Origin: Candidatus Aminicenantota bacterium
GTDB lineage: Bacteria > Acidobacteriota > Aminicenantia > S016-38
Assembly: GCA_021161165.1 (NCBI GenBank)
Contig: JAGHBF010000097.1
Coordinates: 1 to 10,946 of the forward strand
Length of the DNA: 10,946 nucleotides
Reading direction: 5' to 3'
A program made the translations under genes and the position numbers. The number at the start of each line of letters is the position of its first letter. Position 1 is the first letter of the stretch. This document shows positions 1 to 7,523 of this stretch, piece after piece. The notes beneath the pieces were generated by a model, which had not been told where the DNA came from, did not search any database, and saw only the letters and a program-made list of their open reading frames with translations.

Positions 1-1509
1 CCTTTGCTCGCAGCAGGAAAATTGCCTCTGAAGAACGTGGTTTTTCAGGCCATGAAGAGTAATCCTGACATCATGGTGTATAAATACTCCCCAATTCAGG
101 CAAAAAGCATGTTCGAAGCGTCCAAATCAATCTTTATTCCTCAATTTCAGCTGAATGCAAGCGCTTCAAGAGACCAGAACAAACCAACCTCAATCTTTGA
201 GGGGCGTGGAGAAGAGGTAAAATCCAACAGGCAATCTGGAAATCTCTCGTTGGTGCAGAATCTCCCCACAGGGGGACAGATCAACTTCGGGATAACTCAG
301 AACAGGAACTACACTACAAACACATTCTACCAGCTCAACCCGAGCTATACCAGCATTTTTCAGCTAACGATATCTCATCCTCTGCTTAAAAATATGGGAG
401 TTTCGGTGACAAAGCAAAACATAATAATTAGTAGAAAAAATTATGAAAAAAGTCTTTTTGATTTTCGAGCACAGGCTTCCAACACTATTTTTTCTGTAAT
501 TCAAACCTACTGGAATTATCTTTATTATCTTGAATCATATGGAGTAAAACAAGATTCCTTAAAACTCGCCCAGGACCTTTACCAGCAAAATAAAGAAATG
601 GTAAAAATAGGGACAAAGGCTCCCCTTGATCTTATCGAAGCCGAAGCAGAGGTTGAAAACAGAAGAGCAGAACTTATTGATGCGAGAAATCAACTTGAGA
701 ACGCCAGAGAACAGTTAATGCTTCAGACAGGAATCCAAAATATTCCTGAAGACCCATCAATGCTTGAGGTTCCAAAACTAACCAGGGAAGAGATAGAACT
801 TCAAAAAATGATAGAACTTGCACTGAGAGAAAACCCTCAGGTTCTTGCCGCAAAAAAGGAGCTTGAATCCGCAGAATTTCAGATGAAGGTGAAAAAGAAT
901 GCTCTTAAACCTAAATTAAATCTTCAGCTGGTAATGGAAACAATCGGTAGGGCTGGAACGAAAAATCTCTACCTTGATAATAACCCCTTTTCAGGAGTAA
1001 TTATTGGAAAAATAGAGGGAAATGTAGCAGATTCAATAAACGAAGCATTAAAAGGAGCTTATAATTCCATTCAACTCCAGCTTGTTTATACAATGCCTGT
1101 AAAAAGACAGAAAGAAGTCAACGAATTCCAGGCAGCTGTTGCCAATTACTATAGAGCCAAAAAGAACTATGAAAAAGTTAGAGCAGAAATAGAATCCCAG
1201 GTTCGTTCAGCATGGAGGGATGCAATGGCAGCCTATCAGAGAATAAAAGCAACCCAGAAGGCAAGGAAACTTGCGGAAGAGAAGCTCAGGGCAGAGCAGG
1301 AAAAATTCGCCCATGGAAGCTCAACAAATTACATGGTTCTAACCTATCAGAGAGACCTTGCAAATGCCAGGATAAACGAGCTAAGAGCAATTATGGATTA
1401 CAATATTGCATTATTTAAGCTTAAACAGGCTACAGGAACTCTTCTTTCATATTTTGGGGTAAGCATAAAAGCAGATGAAGATTTCGGGGGCTACAGCCTT
1501 ATAAAATAA
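1..1509 (+). CDS. TolC-like outer membrane efflux channel, 5'-truncated
   Basis: Outer membrane factor of the TolC/OEP family. Such proteins trimerise into a beta-barrel plus periplasmic alpha-helical tunnel and serve as the exit duct of RND, ABC or MFS efflux pumps or type I secretion. About 502 codons are visible in one open frame ending in TAA. The frame is open to base 1, so the signal peptide and true start lie outside the window; the TTG at base 4 is probably internal. Two OEP repeats are visible: one from about residue 8 (LKNVVFQAMKSNPDI, the usual first helix) to 243, the second from about 262 to 485. Each has a long charged helical hairpin (about 180-240 and 370-475) and beta-strand segments ending in a Pro (SHPLLKNMG near 124-132; YTMPVKRQ near 362-369). 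Downstream is a terminator. The partner pump genes are not visible, so substrate is unknown. Family assignment is solid; the exact subfamily is not. Confidence 0.9.
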   Translation, partial: PLLAAGKLPLKNVVFQAMKSNPDIMVYKYSPIQAKSMFEASKSIFIPQFQLNASASRDQNKPTSIFEGRGEEVKSNRQSGNLSLVQNLPTGGQINFGITQNRNYTTNTFYQLNPSYTSIFQLTISHPLLKNMGVSVTKQNIIISRKNYEKSLFDFRAQASNTIFSVIQTYWNYLYYLESYGVKQDSLKLAQDLYQQNKEMVKIGTKAPLDLIEAEAEVENRRAELIDARNQLENAREQLMLQTGIQNIPEDPSMLEVPKLTREEIELQKMIELALRENPQVLAAKKELESAEFQMKVKKNALKPKLNLQLVMETIGRAGTKNLYLDNNPFSGVIIGKIEGNVADSINEALKGAYNSIQLQLVYTMPVKRQKEVNEFQAAVANYYRAKKNYEKVRAEIESQVRSAWRDAMAAYQRIKATQKARKLAEEKLRAEQEKFAHGSSTNYMVLTYQRDLANARINELRAIMDYNIALFKLKQATGTLLSYFGVSIKADEDFGGYSLIK

Positions 1510-1515
1510 AACTTT

Positions 1516-1555
1516 GGGGAGCAGACTATAGGGGTTGCTCCCCTCCTTTTTCTTA
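1516..1555 (+). terminator. Rho-independent terminator, possibly bidirectional
   Basis: GGGGAGCA (1516-1523) pairs perfectly with TGCTCCCC (1536-1543): an 8-bp stem with a 12-nt loop, followed by the T-rich run TCCTTTTTCTT. It begins 7 bp after the tolC-like stop codon. On the minus strand the same hairpin is followed by AAAGTTTTATTTTAT, so it may also end the uvrA operon, whose last stop is at 1566. Only about 56 bp separate the two convergent genes, and this is the only hairpin I see there. Confidence 0.8.
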
Positions 1556-1565
1556 ACACTCATAT

Positions 1566-4235
1566 TTATCCCCTCAAAGCCTCCTTCAAATAAGTGGATG
1601 TGTAAGTCCCTGCATTTATAACTTCCTGAGGAGTACCTTCTGCTACTACTTTTCCACCTTTTTCCCCACCCTCAGGGCCAAGGTCAACTATCCAGTGGCA
1701 TCTTGAAACAAAATCCATGTTATGTTCAATTACAATAAAAGTATTCCCTTCTCCTATAAGCCTGTCTATAGCTATAAGTAATTTTTTCATATCCAGAGGA
1801 TGGAGTCCTGTTGTGGGTTCATCCATTAGAAACAACGTCCCCCCCTTTCCTTCTTTAAATGCCTGGGCAAGTTTCAGCCTTTGAGCTTCTCCTATTGAAA
1901 GCGTGGAAAGGGGCTGACCTATTTTTAGATATTCAAGCCCAAGCTCTACCAGTGGATACAATCCCTTCAAAACCTCGCCGTTATCCCTGAATAGCTCCAT
2001 AACTTCAGATACAGTCATATCAAGAACTTCTGCAATATTTTTGCCCTTATACTTCACCTGGAGAACTTCGTCCCTGTATCTTTTTCCACCGCAAAAATCA
2101 CATTTAACTTCAACATCTTCCATAAAGTACATTTCAACCCTGATCCAGCCGGCTCCTTTACAAACTGGACATCTCCCAAGAGGGGAATTAAAGGAAAAAT
2201 GTCCAGGGGAAAGGCCAAGTCTTTTTGCCTGAGGAAGAGATGCAAAAGCCTTTCTTATCGAATCGAAAGCTTTTATAAAAGTAGCTGGCGTCGCCCTGGG
2301 AGACCTGGGGACAGAATGCTGGGAAACCAGCACAGCTTCCCTGAACTCTGAAGGCAATTCCAGATCATTGAATTCTTCTCCCTTTTTTGCTTCTCCTGTT
2401 AGCGCTTTATAGAGAACCTCAAAAAGGAGAGTGGATTTTCCCGAGCCTGAAACTCCTGTTAAACAGTTTAAAGCTCCACATTTAAACTTTACATCAATGT
2501 TCTTAAGATTGAATTTTCTCGCTCCTTTCAATAGAATCCAGCTGGTAGTATTTACCGACCTTATTTCAGGAATTTTTATTTCTTTTCTCAAAAACTTTCC
2601 AGTAGGAGTATCAGTCTTGTCAAGGTCTTTAACCGGACCACTGTAAAGGATATTACCGCCCCTTTCACCTGCGCCAGGACCCAGTTCTACTGCCCAGTCT
2701 GAAGATTTGATTATTTGAGGGTCATGTTCCACAAGAATCACAGTATTTCCTATACCTTTTAGCTTTTTTATAGTTTGAATTAGCCTTTCTACATCTTTGG
2801 GATGTAGTCCTATGGACGGTTCATCAAGTACATAAATTGCACCTGTTACTGAAGAGGCAAGGGCAGAAGCAAGGGATACCCTTTCCCATTCTCCACCACT
2901 CAGGGTAAAGCTCATTCTGTCAAGGGTTATATAATCAAGTCCGACGTGGGTTAGAAATTCCAGTTTCTCCCTGATTTCTTCAACAAGTCTTTTTTCAACC
3001 TCGCCTGACGGCTCTAAAGCGGAGAAAAATTTTAACGCTTCTCCTGCACTCAACCCTGTTATATCCCCTATATTTTTACCTCTGTAATAGACGTTAAGAG
3101 CAGTACGGTTAAGTCTTTTGCCTTTGCACGCTCTGCACGAAATATATTTCCTGTACCTTGCTATAGTAACCCTTGCCTGTACTTTGTACTTTTTGGTCTC
3201 AAGCCACGAAAAAAAACGCTCCACTGAATTTCTAATCCAGGCTTTCTCTCTTTCGGAAAGGTTCCTGTAGGGCACATCTATCCTTATCCCCTCATCCTCG
3301 AGCATGTCCATCCAGTAATCATAATTGGTATCTGTATTAAACGGTGCTATCGCTCCTTCTTCCAGGGTAAGAGAAGGATCAGGGATTATTTTATCCCAAT
3401 CCAGAACCGGCTCCTCACCCATTCCTGAACATACGGGACAGGCTCCTCTGGGAGAGTTAAAAGAAAAAAGATTGGGCTCAAGTTCCGGATATTCTATTTC
3501 ACAATAGGGACACTCTCTTTTTATTGTAAACCTGAGCTCTTCATTGTTGACGTAAAGATAAGCTCTTCCATCCCCATACTGGAAGGCTGTGGCAAAAGCT
3601 TCATCAATTCTTTCTTTCCCTGCTTTGTCCACAACAAATCTATCTGCAAGAATAAGGTCACCAGGAGACAAACCTTTAGCTTCTTCCCAGTATATTATTT
3701 CCCTGTTTCTGAAAATTCTTGTAAAACCGAGACGCCTTAATTCATTTTCTTTCAGTGTGGGAGCAAAGCAAAGGATAGCTTTTTTCCCCTTATATGCCTC
3801 CAGTTTCTCCCATATATAACCTGGAGTGGCTTCTCTTACCTCTCTTCCACAACTATAGCAAATTTGAACTCCAAGTTTAGCAAACAAAAGCCTTAATAAG
3901 TCATATATACCCGTGACAGTAGCCACTGTTGAACGAGGATTTTTGGGGCCCTGCATTTGAGTTATCGCTACAGAAGGAGCAATACCTTCAATAAAATCAG
4001 CATCAGGTCTTTCAAGCCTCTCCAGAAATTGTCTTACATAAGAAGAAAGAGTCTCAGCATACCTTCTATACCCTTCAGCGTAGATCGTATCATATGCGAG
4101 AGAACTCTTTCCAGAACCGGACACCCCGGTAATAACAATAATTTTTCCATGAGGAAGTGTCAGGTTTATGTTCTTGAGATTGTGAACCCTAACCCCTCTG
4201 AGCTCTAAGCTGTCCGCACGCTGCTTTGATTTCAT
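1566..4235 (-). CDS. uvrA: UvrA-family excinuclease ABC subunit A (divergent, compact)
   Basis: DNA-damage-recognition ATPase of nucleotide excision repair; UvrA dimers find distorted DNA and load UvrB. It has two ABC ATPase halves: Walker A GVSGSGKSS (37-45) and GVSGSGKST (594-602), Walker B YVLDEPSIGLH (468-478) and LFLMDEPTTGLH (801-812). Zinc-type pairs are C127/C130, C242/C245 with C266/C269, C367/C370, and C689/C692 with C712/C715. At 889 aa it is shorter than the usual roughly 940. The segment where the UvrB-binding domain should lie (about 133-225) and the insertion domain (about 275-365) are compact, and the Gly-rich C-terminal tail is absent. Signature motifs are altered: LSGGEWERV (445-453) and LSIGEAQRL (779-787). 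ATG 4235 is the only in-frame start before an upstream stop, so the gene overlaps rlmN by 47 bp; no well-spaced Shine-Dalgarno is seen, suggesting coupled translation. Last gene of the operon. It could be a UvrA paralogue rather than the main excinuclease subunit. Confidence 0.93.
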   Translation of the reverse strand: MKSKQRADSLELRGVRVHNLKNINLTLPHGKIIVITGVSGSGKSSLAYDTIYAEGYRRYAETLSSYVRQFLERLERPDADFIEGIAPSVAITQMQGPKNPRSTVATVTGIYDLLRLLFAKLGVQICYSCGREVREATPGYIWEKLEAYKGKKAILCFAPTLKENELRRLGFTRIFRNREIIYWEEAKGLSPGDLILADRFVVDKAGKERIDEAFATAFQYGDGRAYLYVNNEELRFTIKRECPYCEIEYPELEPNLFSFNSPRGACPVCSGMGEEPVLDWDKIIPDPSLTLEEGAIAPFNTDTNYDYWMDMLEDEGIRIDVPYRNLSEREKAWIRNSVERFFSWLETKKYKVQARVTIARYRKYISCRACKGKRLNRTALNVYYRGKNIGDITGLSAGEALKFFSALEPSGEVEKRLVEEIREKLEFLTHVGLDYITLDRMSFTLSGGEWERVSLASALASSVTGAIYVLDEPSIGLHPKDVERLIQTIKKLKGIGNTVILVEHDPQIIKSSDWAVELGPGAGERGGNILYSGPVKDLDKTDTPTGKFLRKEIKIPEIRSVNTTSWILLKGARKFNLKNIDVKFKCGALNCLTGVSGSGKSTLLFEVLYKALTGEAKKGEEFNDLELPSEFREAVLVSQHSVPRSPRATPATFIKAFDSIRKAFASLPQAKRLGLSPGHFSFNSPLGRCPVCKGAGWIRVEMYFMEDVEVKCDFCGGKRYRDEVLQVKYKGKNIAEVLDMTVSEVMELFRDNGEVLKGLYPLVELGLEYLKIGQPLSTLSIGEAQRLKLAQAFKEGKGGTLFLMDEPTTGLHPLDMKKLLIAIDRLIGEGNTFIVIEHNMDFVSRCHWIVDLGPEGGEKGGKVVAEGTPQEVINAGTYTSTYLKEALRG

Positions 4236-5199
4236 TTCCCTTGCTAAACCTCACAAAAACTGAATATTTCATGCCTCTGAGAATACTAGCAAACTTTTCA
4301 ACCTTTTCGTAAGAAGGACTTTTCCATGGGAAAAATTCGTTTTCATTATAAGGTATAAGATTAATTTTGACCTTCAATCCTTTGATTAAGTTTCCCAGAG
4401 CCAGAGCGTCCTTTTCCGAATCGTTTATACCCTCTATCAAAACGTATTCAATAGTTATTCTATCTCTTCTTTTAATGGGCAATTCTCCAAGGACTTTAAT
4501 GATACGTTTAATCGGATACTTTTTGTTTATGGGCATAAACTCTGTTCTTTTCTCTTCAGATGCAAAATTAAGCGAAAGTGCTATTCTCAAATTAGGAAAT
4601 TTTTTAAGTAAAGGCTCCAGTTGATCAACAAGTCCCACTGTTGATAGGGTTATTTTTCTGGGAGAAATTCCCACCCAGTCCCTCATAACTTCTATAGACA
4701 TAGAAACTTCATCAGGATTATCAAGGGGTTCTCCCATCCCCATAAAAACTATATTTACCCTGTCATCAACATTTTCAAGAAGACGAAGAATCTGACCTGT
4801 AATTTCAAAATGTTTAAGATTTCGAACGAATCCAGAAGCACCAGTAGCACAGAATTTACACCCCATTTTACAGCCAATTTGAGAGGATATGCAGAAGGTA
4901 TAATGCCCTTTTTCTGGTATTAGAACTGACTCCACGGTCTCGCCATCTTCAAGCCTCATTAAGAATTTTGTGGTTCCATCCGGTCCTGTTCTTTTATCTA
5001 CAACCTCCGGGAGCCGGAATTCGAAATTATCATTTAAATAAGAGCGAAGGCTTAACGGTATATCCGTCATGGAAGAAAAGTCTTTAACCCTTCTGGAATA
5101 TATCCATCGAAACACATTATCCGCATGGAAACCGGGATATCCCTGCCCCATAATGTGCTTTTTAAACTCCGAATATTTCACTGAATATATGTTTCTCAT
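4189..5199 (-). CDS. rlmN: Dual-specificity 23S rRNA / tRNA adenine-C2 methyltransferase RlmN
   Basis: Radical SAM enzyme that methylates C2 of A2503 in 23S rRNA and, in studied bacteria, A37 of some tRNAs, affecting peptidyl-transferase function and decoding fidelity. The 336-aa length is normal. The [4Fe-4S]-binding CxxxCxxC is C110, C114 and C117 within ISSQIGCKMGCKFCATGASG. The SAM-contact GMGEP is at 154-158. The C-terminal Cys that carries the methyl intermediate is C328 in NEIKAACGQL; family members use this Cys together with the cluster-proximal one. An N-terminal helical RNA-binding region (about 1-70, FRWIYSRRVKDFSSMTDIP) is also typical. ATG 5199 overlaps the folC stop as ATGA, and no strong ribosome-binding site is visible, so translation is probably coupled to folC. 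The last 47 bp also encode the N-terminus of UvrA. Cfr, the C8-methylating relative, is less likely given the AACGQL ending and neighbourhood. Confidence 0.96.
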   Translation of the reverse strand: MRNIYSVKYSEFKKHIMGQGYPGFHADNVFRWIYSRRVKDFSSMTDIPLSLRSYLNDNFEFRLPEVVDKRTGPDGTTKFLMRLEDGETVESVLIPEKGHYTFCISSQIGCKMGCKFCATGASGFVRNLKHFEITGQILRLLENVDDRVNIVFMGMGEPLDNPDEVSMSIEVMRDWVGISPRKITLSTVGLVDQLEPLLKKFPNLRIALSLNFASEEKRTEFMPINKKYPIKRIIKVLGELPIKRRDRITIEYVLIEGINDSEKDALALGNLIKGLKVKINLIPYNENEFFPWKSPSYEKVEKFASILRGMKYSVFVRFSKGNEIKAACGQLRAQRG

Positions 5200-6461
5200 A
5201 ATTTTTTAACCAGTCCTTCTTTCATCAATACTTCTCTTATTTTACCTATAAGATAAAGGGAACCACCTACAAATATTTTCCCCTTAGAAATCTCTCGAGA
5301 TAGCATCAGGGCCTCTTCCGGTTTTTTCCTTACGAAAACCCTGGAAAACCTGGAAGACAGGGGAATGAGCTGCTCTGCCGGCAACCTCCTTGATGATTCC
5401 ACTTCTGTAAGCACTATATTTTTGAAAAAGGGAAATAAATTACGTCCCATGCATCTGTAATCCTTATCTCTGAGAATTCCAAAAATCAGTGTATCCCAGC
5501 GACCACTACATGACAGAAATTCTTTGATGGAATGTGAAGCATGACAATTGTGCACTCCATCAAGTGTTAGATTTCCTATCTCCTCGAGTCTTCCTGGCCA
5601 GAACGCCGATGATATACCGTCTAAAATACTTTCCTTATCCACAAAAAAACCTTCCCTCCTCATCTCTTCAACAGCTGCTATAGAAATGGCTGCATTTATG
5701 CCCTGGTGATTCCCTTTTAGTGACGGGATTAATTCATAGGAGTCCTTTCCATGGAAATAGAATTTCCTGCACGGTTCAATAACTTTGAAATTATTACCTT
5801 TAAAAACCATTCGTGCCTTTACCCCGGCTGTCTCTGCCCTTTTTTTAAATACTTCCTTTACAGAATTTTTCAATGCCCCTATGACAGATATTCCATTTTT
5901 TATTACATAGGCCTTTTCCCTGGCGATTTTCTCCACGGTATCGCCAAGGTGTCCGGTATGGTCCAGATCTATTTCAGTGAGTATGCTCATGTTCTCTTCT
6001 GCTATATTTGTAGCATCCAGCCTGCCCCCCATTCCCACTTCGAATATTCCAATGTCCATTCCTTCCTCCTTAAACGCAAGCATTGCTGAAGCGGTTAAGG
6101 TTTCAAAGAAAGTAACAGGATGGGGAAACAGGTGATTTATCTTCGAAGATGCTTTCGCAACTTCACCAACATAATATCCAAATTCTTCCATAGAAATGGC
6201 TTCCCCATTTATCCTTATCCTTTCCCTGGGACTTACAAGATGAGGAGAAGAATTAAACCCAACTTTATATTTCTTACTCAATATGGAAGAAAGAAACGCA
6301 CCTACAGAACCTTTTCCATTGGTTCCGGCTATTATTATGTAATAATAGTCTTTCCAGGGATGCCCAAGCACTTTAGAAAGGGCCTTCATCCTTTCAAGAC
6401 CCAGTTTTACCCTAAATTCTTGAAGATATTCTAAATACCCCAGCGCCTCTTCGTATTTCAA
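5196..6461 (-). CDS. folC: Folylpolyglutamate synthase / dihydrofolate synthase FolC
   Basis: ATP-dependent Mur-ligase-like enzyme that adds glutamate to dihydropteroate and/or extends the polyglutamate tail of folates, in the cytoplasm. At 421 aa it has the usual length. The P-loop GTNGKGS is at 46-52, followed by SSPHLVSPRERIRING (71-86), the FolC signature GMGGRLDATN (143-152), TEIDLDHTGHLG (162-173), and the region holding the expected carbamylated Lys (IAREKA, probably K183). The C-terminal domain starts near PGRLEEI (289-295) and has DGVHNC (301-306), where most family members read DGAHNP. The start codon is TTG (6459-6461): it gives the canonical N-terminus KYEEALGYLEYLQEF, and the next ATG (residue 25) would cut conserved sequence. 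No Shine-Dalgarno precedes it, but the accD stop lies 6 bp upstream, so re-initiation is likely. Whether it has both activities cannot be read from sequence. Confidence 0.95.
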   Translation of the reverse strand: MKYEEALGYLEYLQEFRVKLGLERMKALSKVLGHPWKDYYYIIIAGTNGKGSVGAFLSSILSKKYKVGFNSSPHLVSPRERIRINGEAISMEEFGYYVGEVAKASSKINHLFPHPVTFFETLTASAMLAFKEEGMDIGIFEVGMGGRLDATNIAEENMSILTEIDLDHTGHLGDTVEKIAREKAYVIKNGISVIGALKNSVKEVFKKRAETAGVKARMVFKGNNFKVIEPCRKFYFHGKDSYELIPSLKGNHQGINAAISIAAVEEMRREGFFVDKESILDGISSAFWPGRLEEIGNLTLDGVHNCHASHSIKEFLSCSGRWDTLIFGILRDKDYRCMGRNLFPFFKNIVLTEVESSRRLPAEQLIPLSSRFSRVFVRKKPEEALMLSREISKGKIFVGGSLYLIGKIREVLMKEGLVKKL

Positions 6462-6467
6462 TTCTTA

Positions 6468-7253
6468 TTAACTCGGGGAGAGATTCAAAAACAACCGAAG
6501 CAATCTTACTATGTTTTCCTTTAGTTCTGTCCTTTTGACCACCATATCCAGCATACCATGTTCGAGAAGGAACTCGGAGCGCTGAAAACCTGGAGGAAGT
6601 TTCTGTCTTATTGTCTGCTCAATAACCCTGGGACCGGCAAAACCTATTAAAGCTTTAGGTTCTGCTATATTTACATCCCCCAACATTGCATAACTGGCAG
6701 TAACTCCACCGGTTGTAGGGTCAGTCAGTACAGATATATATGGGATCCCTTCTCTGTCAAGCTTTTTTAATGCAGCGGAAATCTTCGCCATCTGCATGAG
6801 GGAATAAATTCCCTCCATCATCCTTGCACCACCTGAAGCAGAAACTATTATAAGCGGAAGCTTTTCTTTAAGGGCTACCTCGACTGCTCTGGTAATCTTT
6901 TCCCCCACTACAGACCCCATAGAACCTCCTATGAAATAGTACTCCATAACAGCCACGATCACAGGTATACCCTCCATTTTGCCCTTTGCCACAATCACAG
7001 CTTCCTTCTCTCCTGTTTTTTCCATGCTTTCCTTTATCCTCTGGGGGTATGGTTTTCTATCAGTAAATCCCAGGGGGTCAAGAGATTCAAGGTCAGCAAA
7101 TAACTCAATGTACTCACCATTATCCAGCATAAGCTCAAGGCGTTTCCTGGCTGTTAGTCTGAAATGAAAACCACAGTGAGGACAGACATATAAATTATCA
7201 ATAATGTCCTGTTTATAAACTATCCTCTTGCACGCATTACACTTCGTCCACAT
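6468..7253 (-). CDS. accD: Acetyl-CoA carboxylase carboxyltransferase subunit beta
   Basis: AccD forms the carboxyltransferase of acetyl-CoA carboxylase with AccA, moving CO2 from biotin on AccB to acetyl-CoA to give malonyl-CoA for fatty-acid synthesis. The N-terminal zinc finger is C5-x2-C8 and C24-x2-C27 (WTKCNACKR, VCPHCGFH). The crotonase-fold core has FIGGSMGSVVGEKI (107-120), SASGGARMMEG (138-148), LTDPTTGGVTASYAMLGD (176-193) and EPKALIGFAGPRVIEQT (198-214). At 261 aa it is short because it begins directly at the zinc finger, lacking the 20-30-residue leader common in AccD. The start is well supported: AAGGAA sits 5 nt before the ATG, and an in-frame TAA lies five codons upstream. No accA, accB or accC is in the window, so the partners are encoded elsewhere. 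The accD-folC order recurs in many bacteria. Confidence 0.97.
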   Translation of the reverse strand: MWTKCNACKRIVYKQDIIDNLYVCPHCGFHFRLTARKRLELMLDNGEYIELFADLESLDPLGFTDRKPYPQRIKESMEKTGEKEAVIVAKGKMEGIPVIVAVMEYYFIGGSMGSVVGEKITRAVEVALKEKLPLIIVSASGGARMMEGIYSLMQMAKISAALKKLDREGIPYISVLTDPTTGGVTASYAMLGDVNIAEPKALIGFAGPRVIEQTIRQKLPPGFQRSEFLLEHGMLDMVVKRTELKENIVRLLRLFLNLSPS

Positions 7254-7286
7254 TATATTTCCTTTTTATTTAATTAATGGCTTTAA

Positions 7287-7511
7287 TTATTCCTTTTCTT
7301 CTTCCTCTTCAAATTCGTTAGGAACTCCAAGGATTTCTGCAGCGCCATCATAAATTTGTCTTACAGCCTCTTTCTGTTTCTGGAGTTCCGCCATTCTGGC
7401 CTTAAACTCGGCAACTTCTTTTTCCATTTCCTTTTCAATCCTTAAAATTTCTTTTTTTGCGTTTTCAAGGGTTTGCTTGTAAAAGCTTTCCTGTTCCTTG
7501 GGTAATGCCAT
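7287..7511 (-). CDS. Small acidic coiled-coil protein, unknown function
   Basis: A 74-aa protein I do not recognise. Residues about 5-53 form a highly charged helix with heptad-like spacing (KEQESFYKQTLENAKKEI through AELQKQKEAVRQIYD), probably a coiled coil. A short segment, GAAEILGVPNEF (56-67), follows, then the acidic tail EEEEEKE. There is no signal peptide, membrane segment or Cys. It is likely a real gene: it is preceded by AGAGGTG (7517-7523) at good spacing from the ATG, lies 12 bp after the kinase stop and 33 bp before accD, and contains no internal stop. Predicted to be cytoplasmic. Position suggests a partner or adaptor of the kinase or of AccD, but nothing in its sequence proves that. 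Confidence 0.8.
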   Translation of the reverse strand: MALPKEQESFYKQTLENAKKEILRIEKEMEKEVAEFKARMAELQKQKEAVRQIYDGAAEILGVPNEFEEEEEKE

Positions 7512-7523
7512 TTTTTCACCTCT

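Noticed and set aside
4..6. TTG at base 4 as the start of the TolC-like gene.
   Set aside because: The frame is open to base 1, there is no signal peptide after it, and the first OEP helix follows almost at once, so the real start is upstream of the window.
1566..4235. Frameshift or truncation as the reason for the short UvrA.
   Set aside because: All Walker, signature and zinc motifs occur in order in one frame, and both ends match family boundaries; the length loss is spread over the compact inserted domains and the tail.
7254..7286. A separate promoter for accD in the AT-rich 33-bp gap.
   Set aside because: The gap has a ribosome-binding site but no convincing -35/-10 pair; AT-rich composition alone is not evidence.
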